This document shows, one piece after another, positions 42,801-51,157 of a stretch of 64,000 bases of DNA; the stretch's first letter is position 1; the number at the start of each line of letters is the position of its first letter. Under the pieces are notes generated by a model, which worked only from the letters and a program-made list of their open reading frames with translations, ran no database searches and had not been told where the DNA came from. The translations under genes and the position numbers were made by a program. Source of the stretch: Bacteroidota bacterium (GTDB taxonomy: Bacteria > Bacteroidota > Bacteroidia > Bacteroidales > UBA10428); NCBI GenBank assembly GCA_023442525.1, contig JAEZZA010000031.1, positions 62,001 to 126,000 on the forward strand, read 5' to 3'.

Positions 42801-44016
42801 ATGTTGTTTGATCGGTGAATTGATTGATTGCGTGTGTCCGGGTATCAAATAAGAGCAGTCCGCTGCCGTTGGTTGAAATCCATACTTTATCAGGATCGGA
42901 TGATTGATTTACCGCCCGGATTTCTCTGGAAACGTTTTGTGCACTAAGTCTCGAAAGGTTATATGTTATAAACTGGTTTTTCTGGTAGTACAGTTTGGAC
43001 AGAGCCGGCTGAATCTGGCTTATCCATACAATTCCCGAATTATCTATAAATAAATCGTTAACAAAATCCGATTTCAGACTGCCATTCGGGTTATGGTCGT
43101 TTCGATAATTTTCGTACGTAAATTCACCTGAACTGTCAACATAGAAAACATATAGACCGTTACCAAAAGTTGCTACCCATATCCGGTCCTGGTTATCGGC
43201 CAGGGCACACACCACCCTTTTGTCACCAACAATAGTGTTTGCGAAGCTGATCAAAGAATCGGACTGCAACAAGCCTGTCGAACGGTTCACGGTAAAAATT
43301 CCTCCATCCCAGCTACTCGCAATAATCTGATCCTTGTAAGCTGACAAATGACGGATTGAATTCTGGTTGTAGGATTCGATTCGACGGAAGATTTTCGATT
43401 TCAGACTGAGTTCATAGAGAGGGCTGTTACTTCCTGCCCACACTGATGTATCTCCGGGAATATAATAAAGGGCATTGATAATATTGTCGTGTGGCGATCG
43501 ATTGTGCAGCGAATCAGGCAATAATACCCGGGTGTGTAACACATTTCCGGGGGTAAATTTGTCGGGTTTCCTCACGAGCAGAAGACCACTGTCCGAGGCT
43601 ATATACAGTTCTTTGTTTATTATAAGTGTTTGAAAAACCCGAGGTTGCCGGGCAATGGATAATTTCAACTTAAATACGCTTTCTTTTTGAGAGTTATAGA
43701 AATAAACTCCGTTTTGGGTACCCAGTAAGAAATTTCCTTCCTGAACTTCCGCAATACTGTAGGTTTCCTGGTTAAAAAATTCATCGGCAATACTGCTTAA
43801 ATGCCTGAAGTTATAACCATCGTACCGGAATAAACCATTGTTGGAACAGATCCACAGAAAACCTTTGGAATCTTTATATGTACTATATACCCAGGAGGTC
43901 TTCAATCCGTCTTTATAGGAATAATCCTCAATAACAATATTCCCTTCAACGGCTTTAACTAGCCTTACATTCAGGCAAATCGCCAGTATGGATATCAAGT
44001 AAAAGAAGTTTTTCAA
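39814..44016 (-). CDS. Hybrid two-component system regulator (HTCS)
   Basis: A 1400-residue one-protein signalling chain. Signal peptide (KNFFYLISILAICLNVRLVKA); periplasmic sensor made of about 14 Reg_prop beta-propeller repeats (recurring WICSNNGLFRYDG / IWVATFGNGLYVF patterns); Y_Y_Y domain near 740-820; one membrane span (about 825-850); HisKA with H882 in SNISHELRTPLSLI; HATPase (GTGIGLSLVKS); receiver with D1183 in LIITDVKMPG; and an AraC HTH at the end. It senses an oligosaccharide in the periplasm and switches on PUL genes. No ATG is available upstream of the signal peptide: the frame opens at TTG 44016 after an in-frame TAA. It lies downstream of the SusCD operon behind its terminator. 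Confidence 0.95.
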   Translation of the reverse strand: MKNFFYLISILAICLNVRLVKAVEGNIVIEDYSYKDGLKTSWVYSTYKDSKGFLWICSNNGLFRYDGYNFRHLSSIADEFFNQETYSIAEVQEGNFLLGTQNGVYFYNSQKESVFKLKLSIARQPRVFQTLIINKELYIASDSGLLLVRKPDKFTPGNVLHTRVLLPDSLHNRSPHDNIINALYYIPGDTSVWAGSNSPLYELSLKSKIFRRIESYNQNSIRHLSAYKDQIIASSWDGGIFTVNRSTGLLQSDSLISFANTIVGDKRVVCALADNQDRIWVATFGNGLYVFYVDSSGEFTYENYRNDHNPNGSLKSDFVNDLFIDNSGIVWISQIQPALSKLYYQKNQFITYNLSRLSAQNVSREIRAVNQSSDPDKVWISTNGSGLLLFDTRTHAINQFTDQTTWGLRLPGNRLSLCYLDRQGNLWMVFQRSGLYVLPADKVNELLKGTARSLIKPIDANSLTNANSEDNSYIFSLYMDSSERLWSGSWGSLYMIDLKGDPLNKKTVDGNISGIKSTLVFSFNNSEKGKRAFAPVASLVELEKDKILVGTLGSGLVEVKITPLGNIQFHPSHINARLSTRNIRLVYKDQQNNIWMGTHSGLCFWNTSTDSIELITSAKGLCSDDINNIIQDYNNNIWVSTSFGISKVLYQDHFITNFFYTDKDKFNQYIINAAVHTKGKLIGFSTNETMVFVHPDSVEKNLHSPPLYFTDIKIDNKPVKPFQKYYGTRIIKAGINECEVIRVPHNHTLSLEFAALDFLNSGKLIYKYRLGNNSEWIVLNANQRNIVIPKLRSGEYTLSILLADSNAQQMRTITIDYLPPFWLTVPAYCVYFLLIVAALLLYRQMLIRKVIQKSILEKERFERKKIEELDKMKTEFFSNISHELRTPLSLIVDPLESIVKDQNISRQNADRIKLVLKSSNRLLKLTNELMDFSKIDNKLLKPEFQLQDIVSLVNESCQLFNNMADSMQFDFKFICSFERMEIPIDKGMTEKVVFNLLSNAFKFTPAKGMIMVNLTKSLRTEIEYVKLSVINTGAGIKPEDLNRVFDRFYQVSSTQNSPVQGTGIGLSLVKSFVELQNGIVEVKSDPDLETTFEVYLPLLQPGFDSHTTHAEPVHSKVPMQSESRSHSSGSESRYRILLIDDEQDISQYILQELKSEFEITVADNGDEGFKIACEMIPDLIITDVKMPGLSGLELCKLLKNQVITSHIPVIMLSAKARIEEQIGGLETGADVYMVKPFNIDHLKVQINNLISLEKAIYNRHLEAATHVPAEAMPGKLDSEFLRKITHYIEENMINSDLSVDQLAQCASLSKVQTYRKIKALSGLSIVEFIRTIRLNKAARLIRENQLTFSEISFETGFSSPSYFSKCFHDQFGQSPSEYSANSHTWQNSASKKTSGKSTQI

Positions 44017-44063
44017 GGTTTTGCCGGAATCATTTGAGTATTATTTAATGAATACTAATATAC

Positions 44064-44098
44064 TAAAAAAACAGGGGAATGCCCTACCGGCATTCCCC
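44064..44098 (-). terminator. Rho-independent terminator of the susCD operon
   Basis: The stem GGGGAATGCC (44074-44083) / GGCATTCCCC (44089-44098) with loop CTACC is 10 bp and perfect, and on the minus strand is followed by TGTTTTTTT. It lies 37 bases past the susD stop and separates susD from the HTCS gene. Confidence 0.88.
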
Positions 44099-44134
44099 TT
44101 TAATTATACAAATTAACAGATTCAGAAAGTTTGG

Positions 44135-45997
44135 TTATCTATAGGCTTCATTCTGATCGCATAAGGGATTTTTTAACAGTTCTTCGGTTGGAATAGGCAT
44201 ATCCATCTTCTTTATATTGAAATCAAATACGCGGTATGTATTCCATGTATCAAAAACTGCTGGATCGGTATTCGGAACACCCGCACCTTTCGGATAATTA
44301 GTGTTGATGTGGTCTTCAATAAATCCTGAGCGAATCATGTCGGGAGCCAGGCACCATTCGGCATTGAACTCTTTACGGCGCTCGGTATTAACTGCAACCA
44401 ACCATGCCGGTGAAGTAAAACCTTTGTCAGCTTTATACTGGGTATAATAGGTTTTAGCATCGGGAACAGTAACAGTTGTTTCATTAAAAGGAAGAGGATA
44501 TTCAGTTGGAACTACAACTCCTGCTTGTTCTTTTTCGATATGGAACCTTGCCAATTCCTGATAATAAGGCAAATATTTACTGGTTAACTGTTCTTTTTTA
44601 CCTACTTCAAGGTTACCCCATGCACGTTCACGGATTTGCATGATAAGATCCCATGCTTCTGCATCATTTTCTCCATTGATACGGAATCTGCATTCTGCAT
44701 AATCAAGCAGAACATTAGCATAGCGTTTGTAATAAACCTGCTGGGTCGAGTGCATACCCCCGATCCATGCAGCCCTGGTGGTGCGCCAGGTTTTCATGCT
44801 CCATATTGAGGGACCGGGTTCTCCGCTCATATTAAAGTGGTAATGTTCCGATAAACCGGCACCACCATCATTAAGAGGCTGCTGGAGGTAAGGATGGTAA
44901 CCATAGTTGGTAGCTGATTTCCATTCGGGATTAATATTCTGAACTGCACCGGTAACGCCTGATGCCTCACGACGCTTGTCGCCAGGTTCGTAACAACTCC
45001 ACCATTCCCAGGAGAGATAGAGAGTACCCCAGCCACCTGCTTCAGGACAAGCAGTAAAGAATGTGTGGAAAGTCCAGTTATCATATTGTGTACCCGGATT
45101 CTCCCAATCGCTTCCATGGTCATATACAGCTTCCCAAATACATTCTTTAGTCCATACTGCACCCGGATCCCACAAAGTAGTGAAGGAAGGATTCAATTCA
45201 TACATACCGCTTTCAATAACCTGTTTTAAAGCAGCCTCAGCAAGCACATAATTTGCCTGAGCTTCTTCGGGTACACGATATGCTTTCCACATATAGGCTT
45301 CTCCCAAAAACGAAAGGGCAAAGCCTTTTGTAATACGTCCATATTCACCTTTCAGCGGATCCCAGCCGAGTTCATCGGCAGCAATCTTCAAATCGTCAAT
45401 AATGAAATCCCACATTTCGGAGTATGTTTCGGCACGGGCTTTTTCCGGAGTATTAACGTAATTTTCTCCGGTTGCCAGCATAGGTACACGTCCGAATGCT
45501 TTGGCCAGCCACATATAGAAGAACGCCCGGATTCCCCTGGCTTCACCGTCCATTGTAATTTTTAATGAAGGCGTAATGTTTTCAGCCTCTTCAAGTCCGG
45601 CAAGAAATTCGTTGCAACGGCTGATGGCTGTGTAAGCATGTACCCATCCATTTCTTAGTTCGGCACTGCTCGGATCCCAGTTTTGCACGTTCCAGTCTTT
45701 ATCCCAACCGGTTGCCTGTGTGTCCATTGTAGGATGGCAACCTATAAAAAGATTGGGTTTAATACCCCAGTCTCCTGAGCCTTCTCTTGCTCCGTCCTTA
45801 TCCGAGTCGCCTGCAGGATACATCAGATCGTAACATCCAACCAGGCCGGCAAGGGCATCGGCATCCGACTTAAACATTTGTTTGGCATCGAGTATGTCGG
45901 GATGATCAACTACCAAAAAATCTTCACTGCATGAGTGTATGCCTAACAGCAGTAGACTGCCGGCAATGACATAAAATATTCTCGCTATTTTTTTCAT
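44135..45997 (-). CDS. SusD-family outer membrane glycan-binding lipoprotein
   Basis: A 620-residue surface lipoprotein. The lipobox ends LLGIHSC with C23 as the lipid site, followed by SEDF, an acidic surface-export signal typical of Bacteroidota. It is built of tetratricopeptide-like helices, with RagB/SusD N-terminal segments (FKSDADALAGLVGCYDLMYP), MDGEARGIRAFFYMWLAKAFG and the C-terminal DMIRSGFIEDH and PIPTEELLKNP. It closes like a lid over the SusC barrel and binds polysaccharide or oligosaccharide for import. It is 30 bases downstream of susC, in one operon. Confidence 0.96.
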   Translation of the reverse strand: MKKIARIFYVIAGSLLLLGIHSCSEDFLVVDHPDILDAKQMFKSDADALAGLVGCYDLMYPAGDSDKDGAREGSGDWGIKPNLFIGCHPTMDTQATGWDKDWNVQNWDPSSAELRNGWVHAYTAISRCNEFLAGLEEAENITPSLKITMDGEARGIRAFFYMWLAKAFGRVPMLATGENYVNTPEKARAETYSEMWDFIIDDLKIAADELGWDPLKGEYGRITKGFALSFLGEAYMWKAYRVPEEAQANYVLAEAALKQVIESGMYELNPSFTTLWDPGAVWTKECIWEAVYDHGSDWENPGTQYDNWTFHTFFTACPEAGGWGTLYLSWEWWSCYEPGDKRREASGVTGAVQNINPEWKSATNYGYHPYLQQPLNDGGAGLSEHYHFNMSGEPGPSIWSMKTWRTTRAAWIGGMHSTQQVYYKRYANVLLDYAECRFRINGENDAEAWDLIMQIRERAWGNLEVGKKEQLTSKYLPYYQELARFHIEKEQAGVVVPTEYPLPFNETTVTVPDAKTYYTQYKADKGFTSPAWLVAVNTERRKEFNAEWCLAPDMIRSGFIEDHINTNYPKGAGVPNTDPAVFDTWNTYRVFDFNIKKMDMPIPTEELLKNPLCDQNEAYR

Positions 45998-46027
45998 AGT
46001 ATTTTCTGTTTAAAATGAAATTGAACA

Positions 46028-49000
46028 TTAGAATTGCAGAGTTAAACCCACGTTATATGTCCGTGGCATCGGATAGCGACCAGTGTCCAATCCGGTAAAT
46101 CTGACATCTCCCTGTCCGATTTCAGGATCACCGTATTTCTTATAGGGGCTAATGGTAAGCACATTTTGTACGGAAAAGCTTATTCGTGCATTTTCAAGGT
46201 GCAGCGGTGTCAGCAATTTTGTGGGTAAGTTATAGGCAATCTGAATATTACCAATTTTATAGAAATTACCTTTTTTCACCCAGGCATCGGAACCACGCAT
46301 ATTTCTGTTATAGTCGAGTAACGATAACTTGGTAACCGTAGTGCTATGGTTTTCAGGAGTCCATGCTTCATCTGATACAGAGTTTAGAATATTCGGCACT
46401 GTACCGTTATCCGATCCGAACATATTCGACAAGGTCATGGCCGAATAGGAGTTGATTTTCATACCAAATACTCCGTAAGAATAGAAGGAGAAATCCCAGT
46501 TCCTGTAAGAGGCTGTTAAGGTCAATCCTAAATTCAGTTTTGGGAAACCGTTACCTAATACTGTCATGTCATTCGGATCGATGAAGCCGTCACCATTTCT
46601 GTCCCTATATTTATAATCACCGGGGCCGGTTTTATCCTGCTGATAATACTCATGACCGGCAGCAACTGCTGCATCATTGGCTGCATCTACTTCGGGTTGT
46701 GACTGGAATATTCCTTCCACTTCATAGCCATAATATGAACCAACAGCATAACCGTCACGCATGATAGCGTGGCCATCCCAGTGTACATTGGCGGCTGTTC
46801 CGACAGCTCCCTGATTTGAACCGTCATTGGTGGATGTTTCGTTTACAAAGAACTGATCTACGCCAATCCCTTTAATTTTGTTTTTTACACTTGAACCGGT
46901 AAGGGTTGCTCCAAAAAATACATCGCTGTTGAGACGTTTTTTAAAGTCCACTGTGAACTCAATACCCTTATTTTCGATTTCTCCGTAATTGGTATATACC
47001 TGTGTATAACCTGCTGATGGACGAATGTTCCGATATAATAAAAGGTCCTTGGCATTACGAATGAAATAATCCACGGTAATATTCAACGCATTGTTCAGTA
47101 CACCGAGATCAATACCCACGTTGGTTTGTTCATTGGTTTCCCATTTAAGTCTGGTATCAACCAGGGTCTTTACTGTACCATTATACAGAATTCGTGTGGA
47201 ACCATAGGCTGCAGCACCACCCTGCGGGTAATAGAAGTATTGTATTGTATTGGACGTTAATGCCGCAGTGGCCCTGCTTCCATTATTTCCAGCGTTACCA
47301 GTTTGTCCCCAACCCAAACGAAGTTTCAGGTTACTGATTGCAGAATTACCTTTCAGGAAATCCTCTTCTGATATACGCCATGCTAAAGCAGCTGAAGGGA
47401 AGGTTCCCCAAAGGTTGTCAACACCAAAGTTGGAAGAACCGTCGCGACGTATGGTACCTGTTAAGATATAGCGATCTTTCAGGCTGTAAGTCATACGACC
47501 GAAATACGACAATGTCCGCTTTTCCAGATCGTATGCGCCTTCAGCAACTTTTGAACTCGGAACATTGGTAAGGCTTATATCACGAATGTTTTCACCCGGG
47601 AAATCAACTGCAGCAACGTTACTGTATTCACCGAAACTCTTGCTGACAGAATTTCCTGCCATAATGGTCAGATTATGAACTTCATTGGACCAATTGTATG
47701 TCAGGTAACTTTCCAGTGTCAGCGTATTGCTCTGACTATTGTTTATGCGTAAATTATAATTGGAATTGTAATTATACCGTTCAACCTCTGTAACACCGTC
47801 GGGCATAAAACGCTTGGTATTACCCCAGAAGTTACGGAAACCAACTGCCCTGTACGAATACGAGCCGATCGTCCGGAAAGTGAGTCCTTTAAACAGCTTA
47901 ACATTGGCAAATGCATTAAGTAATACGTGGTTATTTTTAGTTACACCACTTTCTTCCATCTGCGAAGCCAGGATGTTTTCGGTTATCAGTGCATCGTAAG
48001 CACCTGTAGCAGCTTGCAAAGGAGCTCCAAAAGTGCCGTTTGAGTTTTCAGGATTGGGGCTTACATATTGACCTGTGCTGGGGTCAACATAATCCATGGT
48101 AGGACAGAAAAAAGCCATGTCGCGTATGGATGAAAGGTTACCGTTATTTCCAATAGTGGCATTACTTCCTTTAGTTTCCATATGTGAAAAACTCAGGTCA
48201 CTACCAATTTCAAGAAAATTAACAGCTTTTGAAGATACACTGGCACGTCCTGTTAACCGGTTCATGTTGGTATTTACAACAAGTCCGTCATGATTTATAT
48301 ATCCTACAGATACATTGTACTGCGTTTGTTCCGATCCTCCCGTTGCGGAAAGATTGTACTGTTGCCGGAGAGCAGGTCTGGTCATTTCTCTTTGCCAGTT
48401 GATGGTTTTTCTTTTTCCATCATAAGCTGTGCTAAAAATAGGATTGACAATGGTATTGCCATCATTGGCACGCGCAGTCCGAAGGTTTATTCCATACTGG
48501 TTTGCATCGGTAACATCCAGTTCTCTGGCTAACGTTTGTATACCATAGTCGGCCGAAAATGAGATATGGGCTTTACCAATTGTTCCCCGTTTGGTGGTAA
48601 CCATGATAACGCCATTGGCTCCTGCAGAGCCATAGATAGCAGTAGCTGAAGCATCTTTCAGAATTTCAACACGTTCTATGTCGCTCGGGTTCAGGAAATT
48701 GGCATTATCTCCAACAGGAACACCGTCAACAACATACAATGGTTTGGATGTACCGTTGATAGTTGCAATACCACGGATATAAACTGCACTGTTGGCATCC
48801 GGAGCACCGTCCTGGGCGGTAATAACCACACCGGCGGCCATACCCTTCAAACCCTGCAATATGTTTGTCGGAGCCTTTTTCAACATGTCCTGTGTATTTA
48901 CCGTAACTACCGATCCGGTAATGTCACTTTTCTTAGCAGTACCGTAACCAATAACCACTACCTCATCCAGGTTCTGAACATCCGGACTTAACACAACATT

Positions 49001-49585
49001 TAATTCAGTTTGTCCTTCATAAGGGATTTCCTGTGGCAGATATCCAATAAAACTGACAATCAATACATCACCAGGATTGACTTCAATGGTAAAATTACCG
49101 TTGAGATCGGCCACCGCACCGCGGGTAGTACCCTTAATCTGAACGTTGGCACCGGGTAACGGATCACCGGTAATTTCATCTGTAATGATTCCCTTAAGTC
49201 TCACCTGCTGGAGGCTTGATTTAGGTGTCAGAACAACAAGGTTATCGTTGAAAACCTTGTAGGTAATGTCGGAAGTTTCAAAAAGCTTTTCCAGAATCTC
49301 TTCCACATTATTATTTTCGATATCAATACTTACAACGTTGTCGATATAACTAAAGTCGTCGTTGTAAAAGAATCTGAATTGACTCTGGTCTTCGATGAGT
49401 TGAAAAACCTCACGTACCGTTTTCCCATTTAAATCGAGGGTAAATCTGGTATTCTGTGAATAACCCGATGCCCAGGCATTTAAAGATAAAACAATCGATA
49501 AAAGAGTAGTTAGTTTCATAATCAGAGTTAGTTTTTTAAGCTTTCTTTTGCACAAGAAAGCTTCATCAAAAAAATTGTTTTTCAT
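46028..49585 (-). CDS. SusC/RagA-family TonB-linked outer membrane protein with STN domain
   Basis: A 1185-residue import barrel. A basic N-terminal stretch precedes the signal peptide core (MKLTTLLSIVLSLNAWASGYSQ), the usual layout for this class. Then come an STN domain (about 50-105, TLDLNGKTVREVFQLIEDQ), a carboxypeptidase regulatory-like domain (about 128-212, GDPLPGANVQIKGTTRGAV), the DEVVVIGYGT box, the plug (PLYVVDGVPVGDNANFLNP) and the barrel. The STN domain contacts the FecR-type anti-sigma factor encoded upstream, so this protein both imports the glycan and reports on it. It works with the SusD encoded 30 bases downstream. Confidence 0.97.
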   Translation of the reverse strand: MKNNFFDEAFLCKRKLKKLTLIMKLTTLLSIVLSLNAWASGYSQNTRFTLDLNGKTVREVFQLIEDQSQFRFFYNDDFSYIDNVVSIDIENNNVEEILEKLFETSDITYKVFNDNLVVLTPKSSLQQVRLKGIITDEITGDPLPGANVQIKGTTRGAVADLNGNFTIEVNPGDVLIVSFIGYLPQEIPYEGQTELNVVLSPDVQNLDEVVVIGYGTAKKSDITGSVVTVNTQDMLKKAPTNILQGLKGMAAGVVITAQDGAPDANSAVYIRGIATINGTSKPLYVVDGVPVGDNANFLNPSDIERVEILKDASATAIYGSAGANGVIMVTTKRGTIGKAHISFSADYGIQTLARELDVTDANQYGINLRTARANDGNTIVNPIFSTAYDGKRKTINWQREMTRPALRQQYNLSATGGSEQTQYNVSVGYINHDGLVVNTNMNRLTGRASVSSKAVNFLEIGSDLSFSHMETKGSNATIGNNGNLSSIRDMAFFCPTMDYVDPSTGQYVSPNPENSNGTFGAPLQAATGAYDALITENILASQMEESGVTKNNHVLLNAFANVKLFKGLTFRTIGSYSYRAVGFRNFWGNTKRFMPDGVTEVERYNYNSNYNLRINNSQSNTLTLESYLTYNWSNEVHNLTIMAGNSVSKSFGEYSNVAAVDFPGENIRDISLTNVPSSKVAEGAYDLEKRTLSYFGRMTYSLKDRYILTGTIRRDGSSNFGVDNLWGTFPSAALAWRISEEDFLKGNSAISNLKLRLGWGQTGNAGNNGSRATAALTSNTIQYFYYPQGGAAAYGSTRILYNGTVKTLVDTRLKWETNEQTNVGIDLGVLNNALNITVDYFIRNAKDLLLYRNIRPSAGYTQVYTNYGEIENKGIEFTVDFKKRLNSDVFFGATLTGSSVKNKIKGIGVDQFFVNETSTNDGSNQGAVGTAANVHWDGHAIMRDGYAVGSYYGYEVEGIFQSQPEVDAANDAAVAAGHEYYQQDKTGPGDYKYRDRNGDGFIDPNDMTVLGNGFPKLNLGLTLTASYRNWDFSFYSYGVFGMKINSYSAMTLSNMFGSDNGTVPNILNSVSDEAWTPENHSTTVTKLSLLDYNRNMRGSDAWVKKGNFYKIGNIQIAYNLPTKLLTPLHLENARISFSVQNVLTISPYKKYGDPEIGQGDVRFTGLDTGRYPMPRTYNVGLTLQF

Positions 49586-49662
49586 AGTTTTGATTTGTTT
49601 TTTGAGTTAAACATTAATCGTACAGTGTTTTTCGTAATCCGCTGTCATTGAGATGTTTGACT

Positions 49663-49719
49663 TTAATCAGAACGGGGAATGGATGTAGCGATCCATTCCC
49701 TTGTTTTTGTTTTTTTCAT
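49663..49719 (-). CDS. Possible 18-codon leader ORF in the fecR-susC intergenic region
   Basis: ATG at 49719, 18 sense codons (MKKTKTREWIATSIPRSD) and TAA at 49663-49665, after an A-rich start that looks like the translation start sites of its neighbours. It completely contains the 10-bp hairpin at 49675-49700. It may be a leader peptide controlling susC expression, or a chance frame across a structured RNA. Confidence 0.35.
   Translation of the reverse strand: MKKTKTREWIATSIPRSD
49675..49700 (-). promoter_or_regulatory. Leader hairpin upstream of susC
   Basis: A perfect 10-bp inverted repeat GGGAATGGAT (49675-49684) / ATCCATTCCC (49691-49700), loop GTAGCG, 90 bases before the susC ATG. The T-run lies on the plus-strand side, where no gene ends, so it is not a terminator for the fecR-susC transcript; an mRNA leader structure or processing/stability element is more likely. 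Confidence 0.55.
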
Positions 49720-49752
49720 AGTTCTAAGATTTAAAGGGTTAATAAAAAGGTT

Positions 49753-50907
49753 TCATTTCTTTCTCAGGTAATTATTGAATTTCATTTTCATCTCACTATT
49801 CTCTGATATCTTCACGGTTTTACCTTCGAGCTCGTAGTCAATAGGCGCCGAAAGTTTTATGAAGTCCAGTACTTGTGTCAGGGTTTCATCTTCCAGAGTG
49901 CCGGTAAAACGAAATTCTTTTATGTCGTCTGATTCGTACACAAAAGTGACATTGTACTTCCGCTCTAATTTCACCAACAGGTCGCTTAACTCTTCTCCTT
50001 TAAAGATCAGCTTGTTATTTTTCCATGACACAATGGGCGCCGGGTTGATTGCAGCGGTAACGTAAACCGTACTTTTCTTTAGTTTAATTACTTCAGGCTT
50101 CGATTCCCTGATCGTATTTATATCCTTAACCGTGAGCTTCCGGTTTTCTTTAACATAAACCGCAGTCTGATTGGGTTCAAGTAAAATGATATCTGATTTC
50201 TTTAGGATATTCTCGTTATGGCTGATAGATACTTTTCCCTCAATCAGTGTGGTTTCAATAACATCCTCATCGTTGTAAGCCTTAACATTGAATTCTGTAC
50301 CCAGAGCCACCACATTGATATTGGCAGTTTTTACATTAAAGGGCAAATGACCGTTTTTGACTACTTTAAAATAAGCTTCACCCTCCAGGAATATATCCCT
50401 GTTCTTTTTGTTAAAAGCATCCTGGTATCTTATTTTACTGCCCGCATTGAGCCATACCGTCGATCCATCGGGCAAAATCACTTCCGATCTCGCCCCCAGG
50501 GGAGCAATAATTTCGTTGTATGCTACCGTCAGATGTTGTTCATCGTTGTTAAAAAGAAAAAAAGACAGGGTTCCGCCAGTGACAAAGGCTAACAGAAAAA
50601 TAGCTGCAATACGTAAAAGTGGTTTTAGATTTTGTTTGTTTCTGCTGAACAGATTCCGGTTGTCAGAAACATCCGGGATATTATTCCTGATGTGCGATGA
50701 AATTTTACCATATAATTCATTAAAATCAACCTCACCGGCAGAAATTTCAGGGTTTAATTCATCCAGCTCTTCCCACAAAAGTTCCCTTATGAATTCCTCA
50801 TTTTTATCGTCGGCCGCAAACAAGTACAATTCCCTTAATTCCTCGGGAGTGCATTTTTGATTTCTGTACTTGTGTAACAGAGCTTTATACTTATTAAATA
50901 ATTCCAT
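49753..50907 (-). CDS. FecR-family anti-sigma factor
   Basis: A 384-residue transmembrane regulator. The cytoplasmic N-terminus (about 1-95; KYRNQKCTPEELRELYLFAADD) holds the ECF sigma factor. The membrane span is IAAIFLLAFVTGGTLSFFLF (about 96-116), and the periplasmic FecR domain (about 135-235) has APLGARSEVILPDGSTVWLNAGS and FLEGEAYFKV. A DUF4974 domain (about 300-375, LIFKGEELSDLLVKLERKYNV) contacts the STN domain of SusC. When the glycan docks on SusC the sigma factor is released. It lies between the sigma gene (250-base gap filled by repeat words) and susC, same strand. Confidence 0.95.
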   Translation of the reverse strand: MELFNKYKALLHKYRNQKCTPEELRELYLFAADDKNEEFIRELLWEELDELNPEISAGEVDFNELYGKISSHIRNNIPDVSDNRNLFSRNKQNLKPLLRIAAIFLLAFVTGGTLSFFLFNNDEQHLTVAYNEIIAPLGARSEVILPDGSTVWLNAGSKIRYQDAFNKKNRDIFLEGEAYFKVVKNGHLPFNVKTANINVVALGTEFNVKAYNDEDVIETTLIEGKVSISHNENILKKSDIILLEPNQTAVYVKENRKLTVKDINTIRESKPEVIKLKKSTVYVTAAINPAPIVSWKNNKLIFKGEELSDLLVKLERKYNVTFVYESDDIKEFRFTGTLEDETLTQVLDFIKLSAPIDYELEGKTVKISENSEMKMKFNNYLRKK

Positions 50908-50974
50908 TATACCCTATGATAGCTTTATATCTTTTTTGTTTCAACTATTACAATTATACTACCCGGGGTACTCA

Positions 50975-51157
50975 TTTCGATTTTCGATTTACGATTTAGG
51001 ATTTGGGATTTGTTTCCTGCAGATCTCGCAGAATTCGGCAAAAGAATTTCTTAAACACTAAGAGCAGTACAAAGTGCTACACTACGTTGTAGCTTAGGGG
51101 GAATCCAGCATCCAGTATCCAGTATCTGGCTCCGCGACTGCACGACTGCATGACTAT
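50975..51157. repeat. Dispersed intergenic repeat block 5 between sigma and fecR genes
   Basis: It contains TTTCGATTTTCGATTTACG-type units (50975-51011), ATCCAGCATCCAGTATCCAG units (51103-51130; inverted orientation of the word at 22946 and 35401) and CGACTGCACGACTGCATGAC (51134-51153), which runs almost to the stop codon of the sigma gene. Confidence 0.6.

Noticed and set aside
49675..49717. Plus-strand rho-independent terminator
   Set aside because: Hairpin and T-run fit, but no plus-strand gene ends there; treated as a leader structure of the minus-strand transcript.
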